Positions 7,907-17,261 of a DNA stretch of 64,000 nt are shown here, piece after piece (the first letter of the stretch is position 1; every line of letters starts with the position of its first letter). Below the pieces are notes generated by a model. The model was not told where the DNA came from and ran no database searches. It worked only from the letters and a program-made list of their open reading frames with translations. Source of the stretch: Bacteroides sp. M10. GTDB lineage: Bacteria > Bacteroidota > Bacteroidia > Bacteroidales > Bacteroidaceae. The stretch lies in assembly GCF_014334015.1 (NCBI RefSeq), contig NZ_CP060488.1:6034501-6098500 (forward strand), read 5' to 3'. Both the position numbers and the translations under genes were made by a program.

Positions 7907-7951
7907 TCATCACTTTGACCTTAAAACACATCACTCAATCAGGCATCTGCA

Positions 7952-8458
7952 TCAGGAGGAGAAATCTTTCAATTCCTCTTTCAACCGCTTACGGATGAAA
8001 AACAAACGGCTCTTTACCGTTCCCATCGGCAATCCTAATTTTTCGGCAATTTCTCTATACTTAAATCCGGCAACAAACATCTGGAAGGGAACTTTCATTT
8101 CTTCCGGTATGGAATGTATCACCCGGTACAGCTGTTTCATATCATAGGTAAATTCAAATCTGTCGGCATCTTCATCCTCGATCAAATGTTGTTGATTGAT
8201 AGAATAACTGTCATCAATCAGATTCATTTCACGAACTGTACGGCGGTAGTTATTGACGAAAATGTTACGCATAAGCGTATACATCCATCCTTTCAGATTC
8301 TTGGTATACGTGAATTTTTCACGATTATCCAGTGCTTGCAACAGACAATCCTGTACCAAATCATTTGCAGACTCACGATCTGCTGTCAATTTATATGCGA
8401 AACGATGCAAATCCTGTTCCATCGCTAATATTCCTTGGGTAAAATCTACTTTTTCCAT
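7952..8458 (-). CDS. ECF-type RNA polymerase sigma factor
   Basis: The 168-residue product has sigma region 2 at about residues 12-80 (ANDLVQDCLLQALDN, LKGWMYTLMRNIFVNNYRR) and region 4 at about 110-160 with the helix-turn-helix YREIAEKLGLPMGTVKSRLF. No anti-sigma gene follows; a terminator closes the unit. A porin gene starts 163 bp away on the other strand. The sigma factor is therefore either soluble-signal controlled or regulated at expression level. It is not paralogous in layout to the sigma gene at 1 kb. Confidence 0.93.
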   Translation of the reverse strand: MEKVDFTQGILAMEQDLHRFAYKLTADRESANDLVQDCLLQALDNREKFTYTKNLKGWMYTLMRNIFVNNYRRTVREMNLIDDSYSINQQHLIEDEDADRFEFTYDMKQLYRVIHSIPEEMKVPFQMFVAGFKYREIAEKLGLPMGTVKSRLFFIRKRLKEELKDFSS

Positions 8459-8621
8459 CGTCGTATTTCTTTTATCTAATTAGTACGTTACAAAGATCCG
8501 TTCTTTTAGAATCATTATAAATAGCAATTCTTCCGATTAGTTTGGCAATTTTTCCTTTGCCCCTCTCAACCATTTCTTTTTTTAGTTGTTCATTGGGCAT
8601 TCACCTAAAACTTAACTGATA

Positions 8622-9911
8622 ATGAAAACAAGCTTTAAAATGGTAGCTATGCTACTGGGGATAGGAATTTTCCCCCTCTGTGCCTATGCACAACAGAAGG
8701 TAGTCATCGAAGATGAAGAACCGAATTCTATCATGTTTGTTTCGAAGAACAAAGCAGGAGATGAAATCATCCGAATCATGAACGACCGTTCGCAGATGCG
8801 TTTCCATGACCCGAATGCTCCCCGTTTCCTGCTCACCGACCAGAAAGGGAAATTTGCCCTGGGTATCGGAGGATATGTTCGTGCAACAGCAGAGTATGAC
8901 TTTAACGGTATCGTAAATGATGTCGATTTCTATCCGGCATTGATTCCACAACGAGGAAGCGGCAATTTTGCCAAGAATCAATTCCAGATGGATATCACCA
9001 CTTCTACCCTATTCCTCAAACTGGTAGGACGCACAAAACATCTGGGAGACTTCGTTGTCTACACAGCCGGAAACTTCCGGGGTGACGGAAAAACTTTTGA
9101 ATTGCAGAATGCTTATGCGCAATTCCTCGGTTTCACGATCGGATACAGCTACGGTTCGTTCATGGATCTCTCCGCACTGCCTCCCACCATTGACTTTGCA
9201 GGTCCTAACGGATCAGCCTTTTACCGCACTACGCAATTGAGCTATATGTGCGATAAGTTGAAAAACTGGAAATTCGGTGTTTCGATGGAAATGCCTTCAG
9301 TAGACGGTACAACCAACAATGACTTGTCTATCAACACCCAACGAATGCCGGACTTTGCCACTTCCGTACAGTATAACTGGAATAGTAGCAGTCACGTTAA
9401 ATTAGGTGCTATTGTCCGTAGTATGACTTACTCAAGTAACGTTCATGAGAAAGCCTATTCCGCCACCGGATTCGGTCTGCAAGCATCTACAACCTTCAAT
9501 ATTACGAAGAAATTACAGGCATTCGGACAGTTTAATTATGGAAAAGGTATCGGATCTTACCTGAACGATTTAAGTAATCTGAACGTAGATATCGTTCCCG
9601 ATCCTGATAATGAGGGAAAAATGCAGGTTCTCCCAATGTTGGGATGGTATGCAGGGTTGCAATACAACCTTTGTCCGAGCATCTTTATATCCGGTACATA
9701 TAGTTTATCCAGACTTTATTCTGAAAACGGATATCCAAGTGAAAATCCGGAATCCTATCGCAAAGGACAGTATTTAGTGGCTAATGCTTTCTGGAATGTA
9801 AGCAGTAACCTGCAAGTGGGCGTAGAATATTTAAGAGGATGGCGTACTGATTTCAGTTCTTCAACCCGCCACGCCAACCGGTTGAATATGCTGGTACAAT
9901 ATTCTTTCTAA
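8622..9911 (+). CDS. Outer-membrane porin (DcaP/OprP-like)
   Basis: The 429-residue protein has a signal peptide (residues 1-24, ending AYAQ), then a short segment that may form an N-terminal helical or coiled region. A beta-barrel with many aromatic-ended strands follows, ending in the typical terminal VQYSF. The family forms trimeric diffusion channels for small solutes in the outer membrane; the substrate cannot be told. It stands alone between a divergent sigma-factor gene and a bidirectional terminator shared with the convergent FadL gene. Confidence 0.85.
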   Translation: MKTSFKMVAMLLGIGIFPLCAYAQQKVVIEDEEPNSIMFVSKNKAGDEIIRIMNDRSQMRFHDPNAPRFLLTDQKGKFALGIGGYVRATAEYDFNGIVNDVDFYPALIPQRGSGNFAKNQFQMDITTSTLFLKLVGRTKHLGDFVVYTAGNFRGDGKTFELQNAYAQFLGFTIGYSYGSFMDLSALPPTIDFAGPNGSAFYRTTQLSYMCDKLKNWKFGVSMEMPSVDGTTNNDLSINTQRMPDFATSVQYNWNSSSHVKLGAIVRSMTYSSNVHEKAYSATGFGLQASTTFNITKKLQAFGQFNYGKGIGSYLNDLSNLNVDIVPDPDNEGKMQVLPMLGWYAGLQYNLCPSIFISGTYSLSRLYSENGYPSENPESYRKGQYLVANAFWNVSSNLQVGVEYLRGWRTDFSSSTRHANRLNMLVQYSF

Positions 9912-9932
9912 ACTAACATAGAACAGTAAAAC

Positions 9933-9970
9933 AAAAAAGCCGTCTCAACATCATGTTCGAGACGGCTTTT
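9933..9970. terminator. Bidirectional terminator between porin and FadL genes
   Basis: A GCCGTCTC/GAGACGGC stem with a 12-nt loop is flanked by A6 on the left and T4 on the right. It sits 21 bp past the porin stop and 24 bp past the convergent FadL stop. Confidence 0.85.
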
Positions 9971-9994
9971 CTATACATATAAAGGATTAGAAAT

Positions 9995-11440
9995 TTAGAA
10001 CTTATAGTTCACGCTCACGCCAAATACTTTATTGGTACGGCTATAAACGTCTTTATCTACTAATGATGCCATCGATTCAGGCAAACCACCACGTCGTGGA
10101 TTTTCTTTGGTATAATCACTGTATGTAGTCCAAAAATAAGCAACATCAAGGCTCAATGCCTGCGTGAAATTAATACGGCCTCCGAAACCAACTGAATAAG
10201 AATCACAAGAAAAACTTGTATCTGATTGGAAAGCATCGCTCAATCCGTAGTCTGTTTTCTGATAACCTCCACTGACTGTGAACAGTTTATTGATATCCCA
10301 TTCAACACCCGCCAAGTACTCGTGTGTACCATGTTTCAGTGTTTTCTGCTTACCATCCGCCATACCGGCATTCTTATCATCAAAAAAGTGATATTCTACC
10401 GAAGCTCTCAATGATGGCAAAAATTCATAACTTGCTGCTACAGAAAGCATAGAAGGAAGGTCACTCGGCGTGTTCACACCATTCGCATAAGGTGCCATAA
10501 AATCCGCAGCTGCATCCGGAAACTCACGTGTATGCGTATCATTTTCAATATTCATATTAGCCTTAAATTCGTACTTCGCTGCCAAATTCAACTTTCCGAA
10601 TTTAGCATCTACACCGATAATAGGTGTCAATCCCCAACCTGTCTGGTCACAATCAAGCTCAATCTTTGTATCATCCAGTTTTTGAAGCAAAGGACCCGAT
10701 TGCGCCTGCGCTGCCAGAGTTGCTTGTTCTAAACTCATATCAGGATTAGCAGCCATGATTTGTTGTACTATGGCAGCACCCAACTGTTGAGCCACACCCT
10801 CTTTCAGACTAATATTCAAATGCCCCTTATATCCACCAGTAAAATAATTCATACGTGCACCAGCAAAAACAGAGAAGTGTTCATTAATCTTATAACTTGC
10901 TCCTAACTGAAAACCATAGATGTACTGACGACCTTCCATAGCCGAATTAATATTGTACATATTAGGTTTCAACATTCCTCCACTCGCAGAATTTGCCAAA
11001 CTAATAGCAGCGGCATCAAACATAGGCAAGCCTGTGTTGAAAGAAGCTTTTCCACCGCCACCCACAATGGCAAAGCTACCGGAAAACGCCCAATCACCTT
11101 TTTTATATACAGCATGTATGGAAGGAATAACGGGAGCAGAAGCCGTCCCTTCATAATTACGCACAGTAGTCTGTCCGTCCATAGTCCATAAAGGACTTGT
11201 TGCAGCAATATCACGGGTCTGATATGCACTTTGAATAGTAAGTGCTACTTGAAGACCATCTTTGGGAAGAAATGCCAGTCCGGCAGGATTACTATAAACT
11301 CCATCAACATCGATGGAAGCGCCGCGGGCTATCATGCGTAAGAAAGCAGCATTCTGATTCGTATTGGTTAGATAATCTCCGGCAAAAGTTGGAATTGAAA
11401 CGATCAACATTGCAAGACCAATCAACGAAATTTTTCTCAT
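9995..11440 (-). CDS. OmpP1/FadL-family outer-membrane transporter
   Basis: The 481-residue protein has a signal peptide (residues 1-20, ending TFAGDYL) and the FadL-type N-terminal hatch signature NTNQNAAFLRMIARGASIDVDGVYSNPAGLAF split over residues 25-56 (NPAG is the hallmark). The rest is a beta-barrel ending in VSVNYKF. FadL proteins move long-chain fatty acids or other hydrophobic molecules across the outer membrane; the substrate is unknown here. A -7 box lies 28 nt upstream of the start. Confidence 0.92.
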   Translation of the reverse strand: MRKISLIGLAMLIVSIPTFAGDYLTNTNQNAAFLRMIARGASIDVDGVYSNPAGLAFLPKDGLQVALTIQSAYQTRDIAATSPLWTMDGQTTVRNYEGTASAPVIPSIHAVYKKGDWAFSGSFAIVGGGGKASFNTGLPMFDAAAISLANSASGGMLKPNMYNINSAMEGRQYIYGFQLGASYKINEHFSVFAGARMNYFTGGYKGHLNISLKEGVAQQLGAAIVQQIMAANPDMSLEQATLAAQAQSGPLLQKLDDTKIELDCDQTGWGLTPIIGVDAKFGKLNLAAKYEFKANMNIENDTHTREFPDAAADFMAPYANGVNTPSDLPSMLSVAASYEFLPSLRASVEYHFFDDKNAGMADGKQKTLKHGTHEYLAGVEWDINKLFTVSGGYQKTDYGLSDAFQSDTSFSCDSYSVGFGGRINFTQALSLDVAYFWTTYSDYTKENPRRGGLPESMASLVDKDVYSRTNKVFGVSVNYKF

Positions 11441-11468
11441 CTAAATCTTTTTTAAAATTATTTCGGCG

Positions 11469-11476
11469 CAAAGATA
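11469..11476 (-). promoter_or_regulatory. -7 element TATCTTTG for the FadL gene
   Basis: The box ends 28 nt before the ATG at 11440. Confidence 0.6.
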
Positions 11477-11648
11477 TAATAATATTGCACAGGGAGCACA
11501 CATTTGTGCATTTATTTTCATTTATCCGCCATTTTAATTGAAAAATCAAACTGTTTCTAATGAAACAATCTGTTTTTCGAATGATGGATTGATTAAACAA
11601 ATTCACCTGCTCCAACGTTTAATATTATATAATTCATAGAATAATATT

Positions 11649-12650
11649 ATGGCCTATACAATTGCATTTTTCGGCACAAAGCCTTATGATGAGTCCTCTT
11701 TCAATGACAAAAACAAAGAGTTCGGGTTTGAGATACGCTACTACAAAGGGCATCTGAATAAGAACAACGTACTACTGACACAAGGAGTGGATGCTGTCTG
11801 TATCTTTGTGAACGACGTTGCCGACGCAGAAGTAATCCGTGTGATGGCAGCCAACGGAGTAAAACTATTGGCACTACGCTGTGCCGGATTTAATAATGTA
11901 GATTTAGATGCTGCCGCCGCTGCCGGAATTACCGTAGTACGGGTTCCTGCCTACTCTCCTTATGCCGTTGCAGAGTACACCGTAGCTCTTATGCTATCGC
12001 TAAACCGAAAAATTCCCCGTGCTTCCTGGCGTACCAAAGATGGTAATTTCTCCCTGCACGGTCTGATGGGATTCGATATGCACGGAAAAACTGCAGGAAT
12101 CATCGGCACAGGCAAAATCGCGAAAATACTGATTCACATCTTAAAAGGCTTTGAGATGAACATATTGGCTTACGACCTCTATCCGGATCACAACTTCGCC
12201 CGTGAAGAACAAATAGTTTACACTTCATTGGACGAACTATATCACAATTCGGATATCATCTCTTTGCATTGCCCGCTCACCGAAGCGACCAAATACCTGA
12301 TTAATGACTACTCTATCAGCAAAATGAAAGACGGAGTAATGATTATCAATACCGGCCGTGGACAGCTGATTCATACCAACGCACTGATCGAAGGATTGAA
12401 GAACAAAAAAATAGGTTCTGCAGGACTGGATGTATATGAGGAAGAAAGTGAATACTTCTACGAAGATCAATCCGACCGTATTATCGACGATGATGTACTC
12501 GCCCGCTTACTTTCATTCAACAATGTGATCGTCACTTCTCATCAAGCTTTTTTCACACACGAAGCGATGGAGAATATTGCTGCGACCACCCTGCAAAACA
12601 TAAAAGATTTTATCAATCATAAGCCTTTGCTAAATGAAGTGAAGAAATAA
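11649..12650 (+). CDS. ldhA: D-lactate dehydrogenase-type 2-hydroxyacid dehydrogenase
   Basis: The enzyme reduces pyruvate to D-lactate with NADH in the cytoplasm. At 333 residues it matches fermentative D-LDH. Visible features are the NAD-binding GIIGTGKIAK loop at about residues 155-164, the catalytic Arg in NTGRGQLI, the Glu in LDVYEEESEYF and the His in VTSHQAFFT. The long YEEESEYFYEDQS insertion near the active site is typical of D-LDH rather than glycerate or phosphoglycerate dehydrogenases. The gene heads a same-strand run including pirin and pdxH, with short gaps. Confidence 0.93.
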   Translation: MAYTIAFFGTKPYDESSFNDKNKEFGFEIRYYKGHLNKNNVLLTQGVDAVCIFVNDVADAEVIRVMAANGVKLLALRCAGFNNVDLDAAAAAGITVVRVPAYSPYAVAEYTVALMLSLNRKIPRASWRTKDGNFSLHGLMGFDMHGKTAGIIGTGKIAKILIHILKGFEMNILAYDLYPDHNFAREEQIVYTSLDELYHNSDIISLHCPLTEATKYLINDYSISKMKDGVMIINTGRGQLIHTNALIEGLKNKKIGSAGLDVYEEESEYFYEDQSDRIIDDDVLARLLSFNNVIVTSHQAFFTHEAMENIAATTLQNIKDFINHKPLLNEVKK

Positions 12651-12713
12651 AACTTTTAAGCTCCTTTCTTTGTTTACAAAACATATAAACAAATAAGAGA
12701 AAGGACAGATTTT

Positions 12714-13418
12714 ATGAAAAAAGTAATACATAAAGCAGATACAAGAGGACATTCCCAGTATGATTGGTTGGATAGTTACCATACTTTTAGTTTTGACGAA
12801 TACTTCGACTCCAATCGTATCAACTTCGGTGCCCTTCGCGTATTGAATGATGACAAAGTTGCACCCGGAGAAGGTTTTCAGACTCACCCGCATAAGAATA
12901 TGGAAATCATCTCCATCCCTCTGAAAGGACATCTGCAACATGGAGACAGCAAGAAGAACAGCCGCATCATTACTGTTGGAGAAATTCAGACAATGAGTGC
13001 CGGAACGGGAATCTTCCACAGTGAAGTGAATGCAAGCCCTGTAGAACCGGTAGAATTCCTGCAAATCTGGATTATGCCGAGAGAACGGAACACCCGTCCC
13101 GTTTATCAGGATTTCAGTATCACAGAGTTGGAACGTCCGAATGAACTGGCAGTCATCGTATCTCCCGACGGCAGTACACCTGCCTCCCTTTTGCAAGACA
13201 CCTGGTTCTCAATCGGTAAAGTAGAAGCCGGAAAGAAACTGGGTTATCACATGCATCAAAGTCATGCAGGCGTCTATATTTTCCTCATTGAAGGAGAAAT
13301 TGTAGTAGACGGCGAAGTGTTGAAACGCCGCGATGGTATGGGTGTTTACGATACCAACAGTTTCGAACTGGAGACATTGAAAGATTCACATATTCTATTA
13401 ATAGAAGTACCTATGTGA
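12714..13418 (+). CDS. Pirin-family protein
   Basis: A 234-residue bicupin. The N-terminal cupin holds the pirin metal ligands in THPHKNMEI and in GTGIFHSEVN. The family includes YhhW/YhaK proteins, some of which oxidise quercetin; others act as redox or iron-sensing regulators. The C-terminal cupin has GYHMHQSHAGVYIFLIEGE. It follows ldhA by 63 bp and precedes pdxH by 44 bp, so co-transcription is possible. The substrate is not evident. Confidence 0.9.
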   Translation: MKKVIHKADTRGHSQYDWLDSYHTFSFDEYFDSNRINFGALRVLNDDKVAPGEGFQTHPHKNMEIISIPLKGHLQHGDSKKNSRIITVGEIQTMSAGTGIFHSEVNASPVEPVEFLQIWIMPRERNTRPVYQDFSITELERPNELAVIVSPDGSTPASLLQDTWFSIGKVEAGKKLGYHMHQSHAGVYIFLIEGEIVVDGEVLKRRDGMGVYDTNSFELETLKDSHILLIEVPM

Positions 13419-13462
13419 TTCCATCATTAGAAATTAAGAACTAAAAACTGCCAGATAATCTT

Positions 13463-14110
13463 ATGGCGAAATTAAACATAGCAGATATCCGACAGGAATA
13501 TACGAAAGGCGGGTTGCGGGAAAATGAACTTCCCGGCGACCCGCTTTCGCTTTTCAGTCGTTGGCTACAAGAAGCAATTGACGCAGAGGTGGATGAACCA
13601 ACTGCTGTCATTGTAGGAACTGTATCCCCTGAAGGAAGACCGTCCACGCGTACCGTATTATTAAAAGGGCTCCATGATGGAAAATTTGTCTTCTATACCA
13701 ATTATGAAAGCCGTAAAGGCAGGCAATTGGCACAAAATCCGTATATCTCCCTCTCTTTTGTGTGGCACGCACTCGAAAGACAAATACATATAGAGGGAAT
13801 AGCGACGAAAGTTCCTCCGGAAGAATCGGATGAATATTTCCGGAAACGTCCTTATAAAAGTCGGGTCGGTGCACGAATTTCTCCTCAAAGTCAACCTATA
13901 ACAAGCCGAATGCAATTAATACGGTCTTTTGTCAGGGAGGCAGCCCGGTGGATCGGAAAAGAAGTGGAGAGGCCCGATAATTGGGGCGGATATGCCGTTA
14001 CCCCTACAAGGATTGAATTCTGGCAAGGACGCCCCAACCGTCTGCACGACCGTTTTCTATATACCCTGCAACCGGACGGGGAATGGAAAATCAGTCGTCT
14101 TGCTCCTTGA
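13463..14110 (+). CDS. pdxH: Pyridoxamine 5'-phosphate oxidase
   Basis: PdxH oxidises pyridoxine- or pyridoxamine-5'-phosphate to pyridoxal 5'-phosphate using FMN and O2. The 215-residue product has RTVLLKGLHDGKFVFYTN and SRKGRQLAQNP (FMN and phosphate contacts), WHALERQIHIEG, and the C-terminal FWQGRPNRLHDRF signature. Oxygen dependence is notable in an anaerobe, but many Bacteroides carry the gene. The start ATG 13463 gives the standard N-terminus. Confidence 0.96.
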   Translation: MAKLNIADIRQEYTKGGLRENELPGDPLSLFSRWLQEAIDAEVDEPTAVIVGTVSPEGRPSTRTVLLKGLHDGKFVFYTNYESRKGRQLAQNPYISLSFVWHALERQIHIEGIATKVPPEESDEYFRKRPYKSRVGARISPQSQPITSRMQLIRSFVREAARWIGKEVERPDNWGGYAVTPTRIEFWQGRPNRLHDRFLYTLQPDGEWKISRLAP

Positions 14111-14177
14111 TTTCGTCGATTTTTCTTGGCAACTCCAACTAGAATACGTAATATTGCAACTATAAAATAGTCAGCTT

Positions 14178-14909
14178 ATGACACTGGATTATATTTATCA
14201 CAGCGGTTTCGCCATCGAAATGGAAGGTGTAACCGTTATCATCGATTACTACAAAGATTCTTCCGAAACGGAACATAACCGGGGAATCGTACATGATTAT
14301 CTCCTGCAAAGGCCGGGTAAACTATACGTATTGGCCACCCATTTCCATCCCGACCACTTTAACCGTGAGATATTGACCTGGAAAGAACAACGCCCTGACA
14401 TTCAATATATTTTCTCCAAAGATATCTTGAAGTCCCACCGTGCCAAAGTCGAAGATGCTTTCTATATTAAAAAAGGAGAAACATACGAAGACGAGACAAT
14501 TCGTATCAATGCTTTCGGCTCAACGGATGTCGGCAGTTCGTTCCTGCTTCACCTGCAAGATTGGAGTATCTTCCATGCCGGTGACTTGAACAACTGGCAT
14601 TGGAGTGAGGAATCTACTGAAGAAGAGATCCGAAAAGCCAATGGTGATTTCCTTGCAGAAGTTAAATATTTAAAAGAAAAAGCGCCAAACATCGATTTAG
14701 TACTATTCCCGGTGGATCGGAGAATGGGAAAAGATTACATGAAAGGGGCAAAACAGTTCATCGAACAAATAAAAACTACTATATTTGTGCCCATGCACTT
14801 CAGTGAAGATTATGAGGGGGGAAATGCGCTTCGTAGTTTTGCTGAAAATGCCGGATGCCGTTTTATCAGCATCACCCATCGGGGCGAAAGTTTTGAGATT
14901 ACCAAATAA
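14178..14909 (+). CDS. Metallo-beta-lactamase-fold hydrolase (UlaG-like)
   Basis: The 243-residue protein has the metal-binding motif THFHPDHF at about residues 54-61, a later HAGDLNNWHW and a C-terminal VPMHFSEDY His. These are typical of small MBL-fold hydrolases related to UlaG/YycJ-type enzymes that act on phosphoesters or lactones. No signal peptide is visible, so it should be cytoplasmic. The next gene starts only 4-13 bp after its stop. Substrate unknown. Confidence 0.88.
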   Translation: MTLDYIYHSGFAIEMEGVTVIIDYYKDSSETEHNRGIVHDYLLQRPGKLYVLATHFHPDHFNREILTWKEQRPDIQYIFSKDILKSHRAKVEDAFYIKKGETYEDETIRINAFGSTDVGSSFLLHLQDWSIFHAGDLNNWHWSEESTEEEIRKANGDFLAEVKYLKEKAPNIDLVLFPVDRRMGKDYMKGAKQFIEQIKTTIFVPMHFSEDYEGGNALRSFAENAGCRFISITHRGESFEITK

Positions 14910-14922
14910 ACACATGATAATT

Positions 14923-16053
14923 ATGAATAAATTTACGATTCTGTTTCTTACCCTGTTCCTTGCATTGCCGATGGCAATGAAGGCAGATTCTGCAAAAGAG
15001 AAGAAAGATGACACCAGGTACCTTGTAGGAGCTGTTCCTGAAGTAGATGGTAAAGTAGTATTTTCCAAAGAGTTCCAGATTCCCGGAATGAGTCAGGCAC
15101 AAATCTACGACACAATGACAAAGTGGATGGACGAACGTCTGAAAGAAAATAAAAATATTGATAGCCGCATTGTTTTCTCTGACGAAGCAAAGGGGACAAT
15201 TGCCGGTGTTGGAGAAGAATGGATTGTTTTCAGTTCAAGCGCCCTCTCATTAGACCGTACACTGGTCAACTACCAGATTACCGTTACCTGTAAACCCGGC
15301 AACTGTCTGGTAGAGCTTGAGAAAATCCGTTTCACTTATCGCGAAACAGAGAAATACAAAGCGGAAGAATGGATTACTGATAAATATGCGCTCAATAAAA
15401 CAAAGACCAAATTAGTGCGCGGCCTGGCTAAATGGCGTAGAAAAACTGTGGACTTCGCAGATGATATGTTTATGGATGTAGCAGTAGCTTTCGGAGCACC
15501 TGATACTCGTCCGAAGACAGAGAAAAAGAAGAAAGAAGAAGAGCAACAAAAACCATCTGTTGTGGCTGCTGCCGGTCCGATCGTTATCGGTCAGGGAGGT
15601 AAAGTTACCACTACCGAATCTGCCCAAACCACCATTCCTGCGGCTACTTTGACTCCTGCCACTCCGGCTACCAAAGTTGCATCCGACGCATCCGGTTATA
15701 CAAAAATTGATTTGAAACAAATTCCGGGCGAAGTATATGCCTTAATGGGAAGTGGTAAATTAGTAATCAGTATTGGAAAAGATGAGTTCAACATGACCAA
15801 TATGACTGCAAATGCAGGTGGTGCATTGGGGTATCAATCAGGAAAAGCTGTTGCATATTGCACACTTTCACCCGACCAACCTTATGATGCTATAGAAAAG
15901 GCAGACAGCTATACACTGAAATTGTATGCCCCGAACCAAACAACTCCTTCAGCTGTTATCGAATGTAAGAAAATGCCTTCACAGACAACTCCGCAAGCCG
16001 GACAACCCCGTACCTATGTTGGAGAAATTGTGAAACTCTTAATGAAAAAATAA
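14923..16053 (+). CDS. Exported protein with DUF4468-type domain
   Basis: The 376-residue product has a signal peptide (MNKFTILFLTLFLALPMAMK; cleavage near residue 22) and a DUF4468-like domain at about residues 35-190 that contains FSKEFQIPGMSQAQIYD and FTYRETEKY. A Lys/Glu-rich then Thr/Ala/Pro-rich linker leads to a second small C-terminal domain. It is a Bacteroidetes-specific envelope protein without known function. Two nearby ATGs (14914, 14923) are possible starts; the second gives the cleaner signal peptide. Confidence 0.82.
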   Translation: MNKFTILFLTLFLALPMAMKADSAKEKKDDTRYLVGAVPEVDGKVVFSKEFQIPGMSQAQIYDTMTKWMDERLKENKNIDSRIVFSDEAKGTIAGVGEEWIVFSSSALSLDRTLVNYQITVTCKPGNCLVELEKIRFTYRETEKYKAEEWITDKYALNKTKTKLVRGLAKWRRKTVDFADDMFMDVAVAFGAPDTRPKTEKKKKEEEQQKPSVVAAAGPIVIGQGGKVTTTESAQTTIPAATLTPATPATKVASDASGYTKIDLKQIPGEVYALMGSGKLVISIGKDEFNMTNMTANAGGALGYQSGKAVAYCTLSPDQPYDAIEKADSYTLKLYAPNQTTPSAVIECKKMPSQTTPQAGQPRTYVGEIVKLLMKK

Positions 16054-16067
16054 GGAAAATTGCAACA

Positions 16068-16445
16068 ATGGAAATAAAAAGTAAATTTGACCATTTTAAT
16101 ATCAACGTTACAAACTTGGAGCGGAGTATCGCTTTTTATGAGAAAGCACTCGGCTTAAAAGAACATCATCGGAAAGAAGCATCCGACGGTTCATTCACAC
16201 TGGTTTACCTGACAGATAATGAAACGGGATTCCTATTGGAATTGACATGGCTCAAAGATCATACTGCTCCATACGAACTGGGGGAAAACGAAAGTCACCT
16301 CTGTTTTCGTGTAGCCGGTGATTACGATGCAATCAGGGCCTATCACAAAGAAATGAATTGTGTATGTTTTGAGAATACTGCCATGGGGCTTTATTTTATT
16401 AACGACCCGGATGATTACTGGATTGAAATACTTCCACAGAAGTGA
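16068..16445 (+). CDS. VOC-family (glyoxalase-like) protein
   Basis: The 125-residue single vicinal-oxygen-chelate module has the pattern HFNINVTNLERSIAFYEKALGLKE at the N-terminus, an ELTWLKDH strand, a CFRVAGD strand and a C-terminal NDPDDYWIEILPQK with the metal-binding Glu. It resembles lactoylglutathione lyase and methylmalonyl-CoA epimerase relatives; the reaction is unassigned. It is closed by the perfect palindromic terminator at 16451-16496. Confidence 0.88.
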   Translation: MEIKSKFDHFNINVTNLERSIAFYEKALGLKEHHRKEASDGSFTLVYLTDNETGFLLELTWLKDHTAPYELGENESHLCFRVAGDYDAIRAYHKEMNCVCFENTAMGLYFINDPDDYWIEILPQK

Positions 16446-16450
16446 TTTTA

Positions 16451-16496
16451 TATAAAAAGGTGGGGCAGGATAATTATCCTGCCCCACCTTTTTATA
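16451..16496. terminator. 46-nt perfect palindrome acting as a bidirectional terminator
   Basis: The two 23-nt halves are exact reverse complements, with a GC core GGTGGGGCAGGAT and flanking A5/T5 runs. It lies between convergent genes ending at 16445 and 16512. Confidence 0.88.
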
Positions 16497-16511
16497 TATA
16501 GAACGCTGTTT

Positions 16512-16976
16512 CTAAAAAACAAAGGATAGCCCTAAAATTGCCGACATTATAAAAAAACTACCAAGAACAAAATGGCTAATAAACAGCCTCATTATTTGCA
16601 TGCTTGGCAACACAAACATATCATCTTTCTTATTTTTATCATACAATATGACAACCTTATCACCTACATGATACTGTTTTGGATAAAGATAAACATGACT
16701 TTCCCCTTCACTCTTTGGAGCAGAAGGAAGAAATTGGCAACATACCTCTTTTTCTCCCTCCAATTTATATTTTATTTTTGGTATACATACATCAGTAATA
16801 TTCACACCATCAGACTTTAGTATCTCTATATCCACTACCTTCCCATATGTTTTCTTGCTATACGCTTTTATTATCTTGCAATGAATTATCCACAAGATTC
16901 CCATTTGCAGAACAAGAAAAGCACCTCGCAATAGAAGTATAACAGCGACTATACAAACTATTATATTTATAAACAT
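16512..16976 (-). CDS. Small membrane protein, DUF3592-like
   Basis: A 154-residue protein with a hydrophobic N-terminal segment (about residues 1-32), a soluble central domain with YGKVVDIEI, VCIPKIKYKLEGE and YHVGDKVVILYDKN strands, and a C-terminal membrane segment (about 130-154). This arrangement resembles DUF3592 proteins; the function is unknown. Its start lies 4 bp past the stop of the small basic gene upstream, so they form a pair. Confidence 0.7.
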   Translation of the reverse strand: MFINIIVCIVAVILLLRGAFLVLQMGILWIIHCKIIKAYSKKTYGKVVDIEILKSDGVNITDVCIPKIKYKLEGEKEVCCQFLPSAPKSEGESHVYLYPKQYHVGDKVVILYDKNKKDDMFVLPSMQIMRLFISHFVLGSFFIMSAILGLSFVF

Positions 16977-16980
16977 ATTT

Positions 16981-17166
16981 TTATTTTTTATGTCGACTAG
17001 CTCTTTTCTTCCGGATATCTGCTTTCATCTTCGCTGCACCCGAACCATGCTGACCACGAATATACGTCGCTTTTTTCGCTTTCGTTTTCACCTTTTCCTC
17101 TTCTTTGGGCTTATCTTTCTTACCTTTAAAAACGATGCCACCCATGATTGCTTCTTCTATACTCAT
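16981..17166 (-). CDS. Small Lys-rich basic protein, unknown
   Basis: The 61-residue product begins MSIEEAIMGG and is then strongly basic (KKDKPKEEEKVKTKAKK, a RGQHGSGAAKMKADIRKKRA segment and a RHKK end). It has no membrane segment and probably binds nucleic acid or ribosomes, which is only an inference from charge. It is tightly followed by the DUF3592-like gene. I do not recognise a family. Confidence 0.6.
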   Translation of the reverse strand: MSIEEAIMGGIVFKGKKDKPKEEEKVKTKAKKATYIRGQHGSGAAKMKADIRKKRASRHKK

Positions 17167-17229
17167 ATAATCATTTATTAGTATTCAATATTTCCGATGG
17201 CAAAGATAACCCTTTTCTGCGGATTTATT

Positions 17230-17237
17230 TATCTTTG
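17230..17237 (+). promoter_or_regulatory. -7 element TATCTTTG for the methyltransferase gene
   Basis: The box ends 24 nt before ATG 17262. Confidence 0.6.
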
Positions 17238-17261
17238 CAAAGTTAACAATCGTAACCACCA